Source: Elusimicrobiota bacterium
GTDB taxonomy: Bacteria > Elusimicrobiota > Elusimicrobia > UBA1565 > UBA9628
Length of the DNA: 18,806 nucleotides
NCBI GenBank assembly: GCA_016194625.1
Contig: JACQBB010000291.1
Coordinates: 1-18,806 of the forward strand
Direction: 5' to 3'
Of this stretch, positions 6,174-13,662 are shown piece by piece (the stretch's first letter is position 1; each line of letters opens with the position of its first letter). The notes beneath the pieces are model-generated. The model did not search any database, was not told where the DNA came from, and saw only the letters and a program-made list of their open reading frames with translations. The translations under genes were made by a program, and so were the position numbers.

Positions 6174-7097
6174 CTAGAAGCGCACGCGCAGGGAGACGTT
6201 CTGCACGTTCCCCAGGTCGCGCTTGGAGACGATCGCGTAGTCGGCGGTGAAGCGGCCCTCGCGCACGCCGACGCCGAAGTTCAGGCCGTCCGCGGAGGAG
6301 CCGAACGCGTAGGAGGTCCGCAGCGCCGCCGAGGTCGCGGCGCCGAACGACAGGACGAACTCGGCCGCGGGCACGGCGGCGGCGCTCTCGTCGCGCGTCT
6401 GCACGGCGTCGACGCCGAGCGTCATCGCCGCGGCGGTGAGGTCGTTCTCGTTGGAGCGGGCGAGCGCCGCGGTCCAGGCCGCGCCGGCGCGGCCGGTCAG
6501 CGGCAGGGGGTCGGAGGCGGTCTCGTACTTCACGCCGGGACCGGCGTTGCGCAGGGACGCGCCCAGGCGCAGGCCGCGCAGCGGCGTCGCCCACTGCGCG
6601 CCGACGTCGGCGGCGAAGCCGGACGCGCTGGCCGACTGCGCGAGCGTGAACTTGTAGAACTTCCCCGTCGCGCCGGCGGTCAGCCCGCCGAACAGCGGCA
6701 TCGCCCAGGAGACGGAGCCGGCGTAGTCGCGCTCCGCGCTGACCGACCGCGACGCGCCGCTCGGGCTGACGACGTTCACCGACCCCGCGTCGTAGTAGGT
6801 GAGGCCCGCGGCGGCGACGCCGCGCTTCAGCGGGTGCGCGTAGCCGAGGAAGCCGTAGGAGTCGTCGGCGACGCCGCTGGTGAAGGCGCTGAGCAGCTCG
6901 GGCCGCGCCGCGCCGGCGGCGCCCGCGGGGTTGACGCCCAGCGCCTCGACGCCCGAGTCCTCCGCGCACAGGCCTCCGCCGAGGGCGGCGGCGCGCGCCG
7001 ACTGCGCGTGGCGCAGGACGACCGCGCCGGTCGCGGCGGACGCGGCGCGGGCCGCGGGGGCCGCCAGCAGCAGGGCGGCGGCGAGCGCGAGCCTCAT
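6174..7097 (-). CDS. PorV/PorQ-family outer-membrane beta-barrel protein
   Basis: This 307-residue product has a clear signal peptide (about residues 1-18, cleaved near ARA-AS). Next comes the family's N-terminal region: a stretch rich in small residues with SARAAALGGGLCA, then GVEALGVNPAGAAG. The remainder is alternating beta-strand sequence with Tyr/Phe girdle residues, and the chain ends in a terminal Phe (VSLRVRF), as expected for an outer-membrane barrel. PorV and PorQ in Bacteroidota serve type IX secretion as shuttle or attachment partners, but the wider family occurs in other phyla with unproven roles. Its ATG overlaps the stop of the upstream FlgD-Ig protein (ATGA). That gene order suggests the barrel handles or anchors the co-encoded exported protein. 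Confidence 0.85.
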   Translation of the reverse strand: MRLALAAALLLAAPAARAASAATGAVVLRHAQSARAAALGGGLCAEDSGVEALGVNPAGAAGAARPELLSAFTSGVADDSYGFLGYAHPLKRGVAAAGLTYYDAGSVNVVSPSGASRSVSAERDYAGSVSWAMPLFGGLTAGATGKFYKFTLAQSASASGFAADVGAQWATPLRGLRLGASLRNAGPGVKYETASDPLPLTGRAGAAWTAALARSNENDLTAAAMTLGVDAVQTRDESAAAVPAAEFVLSFGAATSAALRTSYAFGSSADGLNFGVGVREGRFTADYAIVSKRDLGNVQNVSLRVRF

Positions 7098-8812
7098 CGG
7101 ATGACCACGATCTTGCTCTTGAGGTCGATCTTCGGGCCCGAGGTGCGCAGCAGGTACACGCCGCTGGCGACGGGCGCGCCGCCGCCGTCCCGCCCGTCCC
7201 AGGTCAGGGTCCTGATCCCCTTGGTCACCGGCGCGTCGTACAGCGTGCGCACCGGGCGCCCGTCGAGCGTGTACAGGCGCGCGAGCAGATGGCCGTTCTC
7301 GAAGGTCGTGATCGTGATCGTGACCGGCACGCCCTCGCGCGGGCGCAGCAGGTTGCCGACCATGCTCACGGAGCCGCCGGGGTAGTCGATGAGGAAGGCG
7401 TTCGACAGCGTCGTCGACTGGCCGTCGGCGTTGACGACCGTCAGGTCGTAGCGGCCGACGGGCTGGTCGAGCACGTCGAACGACATCGTCAGCGTCTGGT
7501 CGTCCACGCGCGTCACGCCGGACGCCGACAGCGGGGGCCCGCCGCTCAGCGAGAGGGTGACGGTCGGCGCGGGGGTGGAGAAGACGTCGCCGGTGACGGT
7601 GACGGAGACCGTGGACTGGACGTTCTGCGCGCCGGCGGGGGACATCGCGGCGGGCGCGGGGAAGGCGGTCAGGGCCGAGTGGACGTCGCCGGACGAGACG
7701 ATCGCGGGGTCGAAGTACTGGTAGTACAGGCGCCAGCGGAAGGTGTCGGTCGCGACCGCGGGGACCGGCGAGCCCAAGGTGCCCGAGGTCGCGGAGGTCG
7801 AGAGGCGGATCCCGGTCTCGGCCGTGAAGAGCGTGGCGCCGGCGTCGCTCGACAGCGCGCTGACCACCGCGGTCGCGCTCGACGCGCCGGAGACCGGCGC
7901 CGAGTAGTAGAGACGCACGAGGCCGTTGGTGAGCGCGCTCGCGCCGACCTCGAAGGCGGTGGTGGAGACGACGACGGACGACGCGCCCCAGGTGACGCCC
8001 TGGTCCAGCGAGCGCGCGGTGTAGACCCGGCGCGCGGCGGGCGCCGCGCCGGAGACCCAGAACATCCGCCAGGAGCCGTCGGAGAGCTTCACGACCTTCG
8101 GCGAGCCGAGGTAGGTCGCGCCGCCGTCGACGCGCGCCCCGGCCTCGTTGGCCCAGGCCAGGCCGTCGGCCGAGGTCGCCGAGTGGATGCGGTAGGCGCC
8201 CGTGCTGGAGAGGATCGAATACTCCATGCGGAAGCCGCCGCCGGTGAGCGGGAGCACGCCGCAGCCGGTGATGGAGGAGGCGGAGACCGCGGGGAGCGTG
8301 GCGGTCGACAGGCGCCCGGCCGCGGCGTCCTCGACCCAGGCGACGCCGTCGGCGGACGACGCCGAGCCGATCTCGGTGCCGGAGCTGGCGCGCAGGAAGT
8401 ACATGCGGAGCGGGTAGGTGAAGGAGGCGGGGACCGCGTAGGTGAACGCCTGCGGCGCCGCCGAGGACAGGACGACGGGGTCCTCCTTGGTGAAGCTCGG
8501 CACGGCGCGCGCGGACGCGGCCGTCAGCAGGAGGAGCGCCGCGGCCAGGAGCTTGCGCGCGGCCTTGACCAGCGAGAGCTTGCGCGGGCGGTCCAGGGAC
8601 TTGATCCCGGCCTCGCGCGAGAGCGCCGCCGAGCGGGACAGGCCCGCTTCCTTGTAGACCAGCTTCACCGGCCGGCGCGAGCGCGTGTAGGCCGCGCCGC
8701 GTCCCGCGTTGTGGGCGGCGAGGCGGGCGCTCACGTCCTTCGCGATCCCCGTGTACAGGCTGCCGTCCACGCAGCGCGCGTTGTACACCGACCAGTCCGC
8801 GGCGGTCTTCAT
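7094..8812 (-). CDS. GIY-YIG domain fused in frame to a secreted BNR-like / FlgD-Ig protein
   Basis: One uninterrupted 572-codon frame holds parts that normally belong to separate proteins. Residues 1-82 form a near-complete YhbQ/UPF0213-type GIY-YIG domain (WSVYNARCVDGSLYTG, R30, HNAGRGAAYTRSRRPV, E67). Residues 83-103 then read as a classic signal peptide (KAARKLLAAALLLLTAASARA). The mature part has repeated SADG-W/T segments recalling sialidase-like BNR blades (about 110-385), an IPT/TIG-like beta domain (about 388-475) and a C-terminal FlgD-like Ig domain (about 480-572, with LYTLDGRPVRTL, LTWDGRDGGGAPVASGVYLLR). No ATG, GTG or TTG lies near the signal peptide, so a separate start there would have to be CTG or another rare codon. 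A lost stop codon, a sequence error or a genuine fusion are all possible. The ATG has no Shine-Dalgarno; TACCAT lies seven bases upstream. It leads the operon with the PorV/PorQ-like and PBP genes. Confidence 0.8.
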   Translation of the reverse strand: MKTAADWSVYNARCVDGSLYTGIAKDVSARLAAHNAGRGAAYTRSRRPVKLVYKEAGLSRSAALSREAGIKSLDRPRKLSLVKAARKLLAAALLLLTAASARAVPSFTKEDPVVLSSAAPQAFTYAVPASFTYPLRMYFLRASSGTEIGSASSADGVAWVEDAAAGRLSTATLPAVSASSITGCGVLPLTGGGFRMEYSILSSTGAYRIHSATSADGLAWANEAGARVDGGATYLGSPKVVKLSDGSWRMFWVSGAAPAARRVYTARSLDQGVTWGASSVVVSTTAFEVGASALTNGLVRLYYSAPVSGASSATAVVSALSSDAGATLFTAETGIRLSTSATSGTLGSPVPAVATDTFRWRLYYQYFDPAIVSSGDVHSALTAFPAPAAMSPAGAQNVQSTVSVTVTGDVFSTPAPTVTLSLSGGPPLSASGVTRVDDQTLTMSFDVLDQPVGRYDLTVVNADGQSTTLSNAFLIDYPGGSVSMVGNLLRPREGVPVTITITTFENGHLLARLYTLDGRPVRTLYDAPVTKGIRTLTWDGRDGGGAPVASGVYLLRTSGPKIDLKSKIVVIR

Positions 8813-8819
8813 CGCACGG

Positions 8820-8825
8820 ATGGTA
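8820..8825 (-). promoter_or_regulatory. TACCAT hexamer before the GIY-YIG/FlgD-Ig fusion gene
   Basis: On the minus strand TACCAT is followed by seven bases and the ATG at 8812. This is one base more than the spacing at the other unit-leading genes, but still compatible with transcription starting at or next to the start codon. No Shine-Dalgarno is visible. It would drive the three-gene operon ending at 3912. Confidence 0.35.
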
Positions 8826-8867
8826 GCAGTCCGGGGCCCTCGCCGTCTACACGGCGCGCGTAGGTCC

Positions 8868-8873
8868 TATACT
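8868..8873 (+). promoter_or_regulatory. TATACT hexamer six bases before the PLD-like gene (leaderless promoter candidate)
   Basis: TATACT, close to the -10 consensus, is followed by GGCGGC and the ATG at 8880. There is no room for a ribosome-binding site between a normal transcription start and the ATG, so a leaderless mRNA is predicted. No recognisable -35 hexamer is seen. Confidence 0.55.
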
Positions 8874-8879
8874 GGCGGC

Positions 8880-10181
8880 ATGACGAGAGCCCTCGCGCCG
8901 GCCCTGCTCCTCCTCGCCGCCGTCGCCTCCGCGCAGGCCGTCCCGGTCGATTTCGACGGCCGCTCGTCCGCGGGGCTCGACGCCGCCGCCGGCCTGGTCG
9001 CCCGGGCGCGCAAGCCGCGCCCGTCCCCGGCGCCGTCGACGCCCTCCGCGCCGCCGTCCGCGTCGGTCGGCGCGACGGTCTCGTTCCACGGCGCGGCGCT
9101 CCCCGCGCGCGCGTTCAGCCGGACCGACCGCGTCCCCGACGCGCTCGTCGCCGCCATCGACGCGACGCGCTCCACCCTGCGCCTGGCGCTGTACGACCTG
9201 AACCTGGCGGGCGTGGCCGACGCGATCGTGCGCGCCGAGCGGCGCGGCGTGGACGTGAAGCTGCTCTACGACCAGGGCCACGCGGCCGGCGCGGGCGCCG
9301 TCCCGACGCCGGGCGCCGGCAGCCAGCCGGGCGCGGCGGCGGGCCCGTCGGGCCCCTCGGCGCAGTTCACCCAGGTCGTCGCGGCCGGGGTCGAGACGCG
9401 CCTGCTCAAGGGCGGCGGCTCCTACGGCATCATGCACGACAAGATCATGGTCTGCGACGGGGAGCTCGTCGAGACCGGCTCGTTCAACTGGACGAACGCC
9501 GCCGACGGGACGAACTTCGAGAACGCGCTGTTCCGCGACGACCCTTCGCTGGCGGCGCTGTACGCGGCGGCGTTCGACTGGATGTGGGCCTACGGGCGCC
9601 CGCTCGGCGCCGGCTCGTCGGGCGACGGCCCCTTCGCGCCGCCGCCGGCCGACCCGTCGCCGTCGGCGCGCTACAAGGGCCAGCCCTGGCCGCGCGCGTC
9701 CTTCTCCCCGGGCGGCGGCACGGAGGCGCGGCTGGTCTCCGCGATCGGGCGGGCGACCGGGACGCTCGACGTCGCGATCTTCAGCTTCTACTCGCAGGCC
9801 CTCGCCGACGCGGTGGTCGCGGCCAAGGGCCGCGGCGTGGCGGTGCGCGTCGTCGCCGACGTCTCGCAGGCGCGGCGCTCGCCGCAGGTCGCCCAGCTGG
9901 TCTCCGCCGGCGTGGACCTGCGCCTGTCGGGCGGGCGCGGCGCCGGCGGGCGCGGCGTGCTCCACCACAAGTTCGCCCTGCTCGACCGGGAGCTGCTCGC
10001 GACCGGCTCCTACAACTTCTCGGCCAACGCCGAGAACAACAACTTCGAGAACCAGTTCTACTCGGACGACGCCGGCGACCTGTCCGCCTACCAGGCGGAG
10101 TTCGAGGCGGTCTGGGCGCAGGCGCACGCGCCCGCCCCGGGCGAGACGCAGGGCCCGTCGGTCGCCGTCGCCCGGCGCTAA
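8880..10181 (+). CDS. Secreted phospholipase D-like protein with two HKD motifs
   Basis: The 433-residue product begins with a signal peptide (cleavage near ASAQA-VP, about residue 20). A Pro/Ala/Ser-rich linker follows (about 45-62), then two PLD-superfamily half domains. The first HKD motif is MHDKIMVCD (H186, K188, D193) followed by ETGSFNWT; the second is HHKFALLD (H362, K364, D369) followed by ATGSYNFS. Both are complete, so a phosphodiesterase or transphosphatidylase using the paired-histidine mechanism is expected outside the cytoplasm. The substrate (phospholipid, nucleic acid or other) cannot be told from sequence. A Gly/Ala/Pro-rich insertion (about 134-160) lies in the first half. 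The start at 8880 opens the signal peptide and sits six bases after TATACT; the frame continues open upstream without a better start. It diverges from the GIY-YIG fusion gene. Confidence 0.88.
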   Translation: MTRALAPALLLLAAVASAQAVPVDFDGRSSAGLDAAAGLVARARKPRPSPAPSTPSAPPSASVGATVSFHGAALPARAFSRTDRVPDALVAAIDATRSTLRLALYDLNLAGVADAIVRAERRGVDVKLLYDQGHAAGAGAVPTPGAGSQPGAAAGPSGPSAQFTQVVAAGVETRLLKGGGSYGIMHDKIMVCDGELVETGSFNWTNAADGTNFENALFRDDPSLAALYAAAFDWMWAYGRPLGAGSSGDGPFAPPPADPSPSARYKGQPWPRASFSPGGGTEARLVSAIGRATGTLDVAIFSFYSQALADAVVAAKGRGVAVRVVADVSQARRSPQVAQLVSAGVDLRLSGGRGAGGRGVLHHKFALLDRELLATGSYNFSANAENNNFENQFYSDDAGDLSAYQAEFEAVWAQAHAPAPGETQGPSVAVARR

Positions 10182-10185
10182 ACGC

Positions 10186-10191
10186 TATAAT
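10186..10191 (+). promoter_or_regulatory. Consensus TATAAT six bases before the 161-aa membrane-protein gene
   Basis: This perfect -10 hexamer begins five bases after the PLD-like stop codon. CGCCGC and then the GTG start at 10198 follow. The spacing again predicts transcription from the first base of the start codon. It would give the two downstream membrane-protein genes their own promoter, separate from the PLD-like gene. Confidence 0.6.
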
Positions 10192-10197
10192 CGCCGC

Positions 10198-10683
10198 GTG
10201 GAACTCGCCCGCGCCTGGACCGCCTTCGGCGGAGCGTCGCTGTCGCTGATGGGCGTCTGCCTGGGCGCCGGCGCGCGCAAGCTCGCCCGCGAGAACCTGA
10301 TGTGGCGCCGCGAGTGGCGCCAGGCCGTCGGCGCCCCGGGCACCGACGAGGGCGAGGGGGCGTCGCTGGCCCTGCTCTACCGCGCCGCGGGCGCGCTGAT
10401 CGGCGCGGCCGGCCTGGGCGTGCTCTCCGCGTCGGCCGCCGGCACGGCGCTCGTCGCGGCGCCGTCGCGCCCGGCGCTCGCCGGCGCGCTGATCGCGGCG
10501 GTGGGCACCGCGGCCGCCGCCCTCAAGGCCGCGTCGCTGCCGGCCGCCGGCCGTCCCGTCGAGGGCCTGCCGCCGGACGCGCCGCGCCCGTTCGACGAGC
10601 GCGCGTCCGACGCGGCGGTCTGGGCGCTGTGCGCGCTGTGGACGGCGTTCGGCCTGCTCCTGCTGCGCGGAGCCTTCCGGTGA
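10198..10683 (+). CDS. Small hydrophobic membrane protein, family not recognised
   Basis: This 161-residue protein has probable membrane segments at about residues 8-26, 61-84, 88-112 and 140-158. A polar stretch (KLARENLMWRREWRQAVGAPG) lies between the first two. I do not recognise a family motif, and the composition (very rich in Ala and Gly) limits what can be inferred. Its GTG start lies six bases after TATAAT and has no Shine-Dalgarno. Its stop overlaps the next start as GTGA, so it is probably translated together with the DUF486-type protein. The extended open frame, the consensus promoter and the coupling support a real gene. Confidence 0.65.
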   Translation: MELARAWTAFGGASLSLMGVCLGAGARKLARENLMWRREWRQAVGAPGTDEGEGASLALLYRAAGALIGAAGLGVLSASAAGTALVAAPSRPALAGALIAAVGTAAAALKAASLPAAGRPVEGLPPDAPRPFDERASDAAVWALCALWTAFGLLLLRGAFR

Positions 10684-11003
10684 AGACCGTCCTCCTGCTC
10701 ACCGTCTTGAACGTCTTCATGACCTTCGCCTGGTACGGACACCTGAAGCACAAGGACGCGCCCCTGCACTGGGCGATCCTGGCCTCGTGGGGCATCGCCT
10801 TCTTCGAGTACTGCTTCCAGGTCCCGGCCAACCGCATCGGCTACGGGACGTTCAACGGCGCCCAGCTGAAGACCATCCAGGAGGTCATCACGCTGAGCGT
10901 GTTCGGCGCGTTCTCCTGGCTGTACCTGGGCGAGCCGCTGGGCTGGAACCACTTCGCGGGCTTCGCCTGCCTGATCGGCGCCTGCTTCTTCCTGTTCCGC
11001 TGA
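10680..11003 (+). CDS. DMT-superfamily small membrane protein (DUF486 type)
   Basis: This 107-residue protein matches the DUF486 family of small four-helix relatives of drug/metabolite transporters. Landmarks are TFAWYGHLKH after the first helix, WGIAFFEYCFQVPANRIGYG and the following FNGAQLKTIQEVITLSVFGAFSWLYLGE. A last helix ends at the C-terminus. Length and motif order are normal for the family. Its transport function has not been shown in general and no substrate is suggested by the neighbours. The GTG start overlaps the previous stop. The gene ends four bases before the convergent stop of the GT-C-like gene on the other strand. Confidence 0.88.
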   Translation: MKTVLLLTVLNVFMTFAWYGHLKHKDAPLHWAILASWGIAFFEYCFQVPANRIGYGTFNGAQLKTIQEVITLSVFGAFSWLYLGEPLGWNHFAGFACLIGACFFLFR

Positions 11004-11010
11004 GCGCTCA
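11001..11010. repeat. 10-bp palindrome holding the stop codons of two convergent genes
   Basis: TGAGCGCTCA is its own reverse complement and supplies the TGA stop of the plus-strand DUF486-type gene and the TGA stop of the minus-strand GT-C-like gene. The two coding regions are only four bases apart and there is no room for a conventional terminator between them. A second GCGCTC follows at once. Confidence 0.6.
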
Positions 11011-12384
11011 GCGCTCGCGCCGGTACAGCGCCAGCGACCAGCCCGACAGGCCGGAGTAGGGGAAGAACCCGGCGAGGCGGAAGCGCTCGCCGCCCGCGAA
11101 CGCCAGCGCGACCGGCGCGGTGCGGGGGTCGGTCTCGTAGGAGTGCCTCAGGTACCACTCGGGGGCGGCGCCCTTCCAGCCGTCGCCGGGGACGTAGCGG
11201 ACGGCCTTCGCCGGCGCGGCGGCGCGCGCGTAGAACTCCACCATCTTCCGATGGCGGAAGTCGTGGTCGGAGGCGACGGTCACGACGGGCCCGTCCGAGT
11301 CGCGCGCCATCCGGGCCAGCGCCTCGCGGTAGTGCCCGCGTCCGGCGGCCGCGAGCTCGCGCAGGCGCGCGGCGCTGCCGCCGACGAAGAGCGCGAGCAG
11401 GGCGGCGGCGGCCGCGCGCGCCGGGAGCCCGGAGCGCAGCATGCGCGCGAGCGTGCGCGCGCCCAGGACCAGCGCGAACGGCGCGCTCAGGAAGAAGTGG
11501 CGCTCGTAGCGGAAGGGGAACGCGGCGACGCAGAGCGCGTTCGCGGCGAACAGCACGATGAAGAAAACGGCCTCGGGGTCGCGCGCGCGGGCCAGGCGGA
11601 CCAGCTCCGCGCCGGCGAGCGCGGCGGCGGCGGCGCCGCCGGCCGCGGCCCAGGGGCCCGACGTCGGCGCGCCGGACCACGAGGCGAGCGCGCGGTACAG
11701 GGTCGGGAAGTAGGGGTTGAACGCTCCGGCGCCGAACACGGTGGGTCCGTCCTGCAGGAGCATGTAGGCGGCGTACAGCGCGGCGGCCGGCCCGAACAGG
11801 ACCGCGAGCGTCCGGAGGCGCTCCCGGGCGGGCGCGCGCGCGGCGGCCCAGGCGGCGAGCGCGGCCAGCGCGCAGACGGACAGCGGGTGCGCGAACAGGC
11901 CGAGCGCGGCGACGGCGGCGAACGCCGCGGCGCGCGCGCGCGACGGCGGCCCCGGCTCGAGCAGGAGGCGCCGGCACAGGACGGCGACCAGCGCCATCGC
12001 CGCGTAGCCGCGCGCTTCCGTCGCGTACAGGACCATCGGGACCGAGACGGCCGCGAGCGCGGCGGTCAGGCGTCCGCGCGCGGGGTCCTCGCGGTCGCCG
12101 GCGAGGACGGCGACGGTCAGCAGGCCGGCGGCGCAGGAGGCCGCGCGCAGCAGCGCCGGGCTCGCGGACGGGCCGACGAGCCACAGCCACAGCGTGTTGA
12201 GGAGCGTGCTGTTGTCGTGATGGATGCCGAACAGGACGGCGCGCAGGCTCCCGGCGCCGCGCGCCAGCTCCAGCGACCAGACCTCGTCGAGCCACAGCTC
12301 CGTCCTCAGCGCGGGCAGGCGCAGCAGAGCGGCGGCGAGGAGGACGGCGGCGAGCGCGAGGTCGCGCGGTCGCGGTCGGCCCAC
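11008..12384 (-). CDS. GT-C fold membrane glycosyltransferase-like protein (GT39/ArnT-like)
   Basis: This 458-residue polytopic membrane protein has an N-terminal helix leading into RTELWLDEVWSLELARG. That resembles the acidic loop motif of GT39/PMT-type enzymes, which transfer sugars from polyprenyl-phosphate carriers; the Asp-Glu pair is the likely catalytic or metal-binding site. Around nine more hydrophobic segments follow up to about residue 345. A periplasmic C-terminal domain then contains DGPVVTVASDHDFRHRKMVEFY and YVPGDGWKG, resembling domains of similar predicted glycosyltransferases. The GTG start lies one base after the stop of the MEMO-like gene, so it is the last gene of the protease operon. 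Donor and acceptor are unknown. Confidence 0.75.
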   Translation of the reverse strand: MGRPRPRDLALAAVLLAAALLRLPALRTELWLDEVWSLELARGAGSLRAVLFGIHHDNSTLLNTLWLWLVGPSASPALLRAASCAAGLLTVAVLAGDREDPARGRLTAALAAVSVPMVLYATEARGYAAMALVAVLCRRLLLEPGPPSRARAAAFAAVAALGLFAHPLSVCALAALAAWAAARAPARERLRTLAVLFGPAAALYAAYMLLQDGPTVFGAGAFNPYFPTLYRALASWSGAPTSGPWAAAGGAAAAALAGAELVRLARARDPEAVFFIVLFAANALCVAAFPFRYERHFFLSAPFALVLGARTLARMLRSGLPARAAAAALLALFVGGSAARLRELAAAGRGHYREALARMARDSDGPVVTVASDHDFRHRKMVEFYARAAAPAKAVRYVPGDGWKGAAPEWYLRHSYETDPRTAPVALAFAGGERFRLAGFFPYSGLSGWSLALYRRER

Positions 12385-12385
12385 G

Positions 12386-13639
12386 CTAGGGCTTGTCGTC
12401 GAACAGCGCGGAGGTGAACGACACGATGCCGCCCGCGGGGTCGGGGGCCTGGCCGTAGGCGAGCAGGCGCCCGGGCGCGGGGGCGCCGCCCTGCAGGTCC
12501 TTCATCAGGCGCAGGCCGGTGTAGAGAGCCGACAGGCCGCAGACCTTGCGCCAGTGCTCGTCGGCGACGACGGAGCGGTAGAACGCGTCGGCGTCGAGCG
12601 CCAGCGCGTCGACGAGGGACTTGCGGTCCTCGGTCTCGATCCGCTTCTCGAGCTCGGGCGTCAGCTCCAGGTCGTCGCCGAAGCGCGGGCCCACGTGCGC
12701 CAGGTCGACGCCGCACAGCACCATCACGCGGCGGCCGCGGTCGCGCTGGGCGCGCAGGACGGCGCCCAGGTCCTTGAGCGCCTTCTCGAGCGTCGGCACG
12801 GCGGACGGCGCGGCGTCCGGCGAGAACTTCTCGAACGAGGAGACCAATATCGGCACCCACGGCGGCGCCTCGTCGCCCCAGACGTGCTTGAGCCACACGG
12901 CCTGGAACTCCAGCGAGTGCTCGTTCTTGTGCACCCACTCGTCGGCGCGCGGGTCGTACCACAGCCTCTCGGCCAGCTCGTCGTACAGCTCGGCGTCGAC
13001 GTCCATCGCGCCGAACGGGGTCTCGTACTTCTTGGGCGTGAAGGTCCACGGCGAGTCGGGCGACACGTGCGCGACGCCGAGGGCCACGACCACGTCCGGC
13101 GGGGTGCGCTCGGCGAGCGCCTGGTAGGCCCACGCGTACGCGGGGCCGCCGCGGCCGAAGTCGATGTGCGGCGCGACCAGGCCGACCGGGGCGGGGCGCT
13201 TCTTGGCCGCGGGCTTCGGCGCGCCCGGGCCCTTCTCGGCCGTCGCGAAGCCGCCGAGGTAGCCGGCCAGCGCCTTCGGCTCCGCCGGGTAGGACGGGCC
13301 GGCGTAGACCGACGGCCGCTTCGCGGCCGCCTTGAACGCCGCGAGCGCGCGGGCGCGCTTCTCGGCCAGCGCGGGCGTCTCCAGGTAGCCCGCCTCGTCG
13401 AGGGCGTCCACCAGCCCGAGCACCACGTCCACCGCGATGTCGGCGCCGACGCTCTTCGTGAACAGCTCGCGGACCTGCGCCGCGGTGCGCCGGCCGTCGA
13501 GGAGCGAGATCAGCATCATCCCGCCTCCGGACAGCGCGAGGGGCTTGTCCGTCAGCTCCTCGAGGTCGCGGAGGACGAAGACCTGCTGTCCGTCCTCGAC
13601 GGCCGGCACGGCTTCCAAACGCGCCCGCAGCGCGGGCAA
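12386..13639 (-). CDS. AmmeMemoRadiSam system protein B (MEMO-like)
   Basis: The 417-residue product has an N-terminal region typical of the longer bacterial versions (VFVLRDLEELTDKPLALSGG, LISLLDGRRTAAQV, about residues 20-58). A linker follows, then a MEMO domain from about residue 111 to the end. The four residues known in human MEMO1 (H49, H81, H192, C244) have clear counterparts at VAPHIDFG (H158), GVAH (H191), DLAHVG (H315) and VCGLSALY (C367). The biochemical role is uncertain; the family resembles class III extradiol dioxygenases. No AMMECR1-like or radical-SAM partner is in the window. The frame runs open into the protease gene, so the start is not obvious. I chose TTG at 13639, just before the conserved block; a CTG overlapping the protease stop near 13663 is possible. 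It is followed after one base by the GT-C-like gene. Confidence 0.88.
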   Translation of the reverse strand: MPALRARLEAVPAVEDGQQVFVLRDLEELTDKPLALSGGGMMLISLLDGRRTAAQVRELFTKSVGADIAVDVVLGLVDALDEAGYLETPALAEKRARALAAFKAAAKRPSVYAGPSYPAEPKALAGYLGGFATAEKGPGAPKPAAKKRPAPVGLVAPHIDFGRGGPAYAWAYQALAERTPPDVVVALGVAHVSPDSPWTFTPKKYETPFGAMDVDAELYDELAERLWYDPRADEWVHKNEHSLEFQAVWLKHVWGDEAPPWVPILVSSFEKFSPDAAPSAVPTLEKALKDLGAVLRAQRDRGRRVMVLCGVDLAHVGPRFGDDLELTPELEKRIETEDRKSLVDALALDADAFYRSVVADEHWRKVCGLSALYTGLRLMKDLQGGAPAPGRLLAYGQAPDPAGGIVSFTSALFDDKP

Positions 13640-13662
13640 CGGCGAGTCGGGCGCGTGTCGGC

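Noticed and set aside
3871..7385. Very long open frames on the opposite strand and in a second frame over the PBP and PorV/PorQ-like genes (over 1000 codons each)
   Set aside because: They are Arg/Ala/Gly-rich, show no domain motif, and mirror the codon structure of the true genes. High GC makes stop codons rare in shadow frames.
8709..8879. Upstream extension of the PLD-like protein to an ATG at 8709
   Set aside because: It would bury the signal peptide and overlap the divergent GIY-YIG gene. The ATG at 8880 opens a normal signal sequence.
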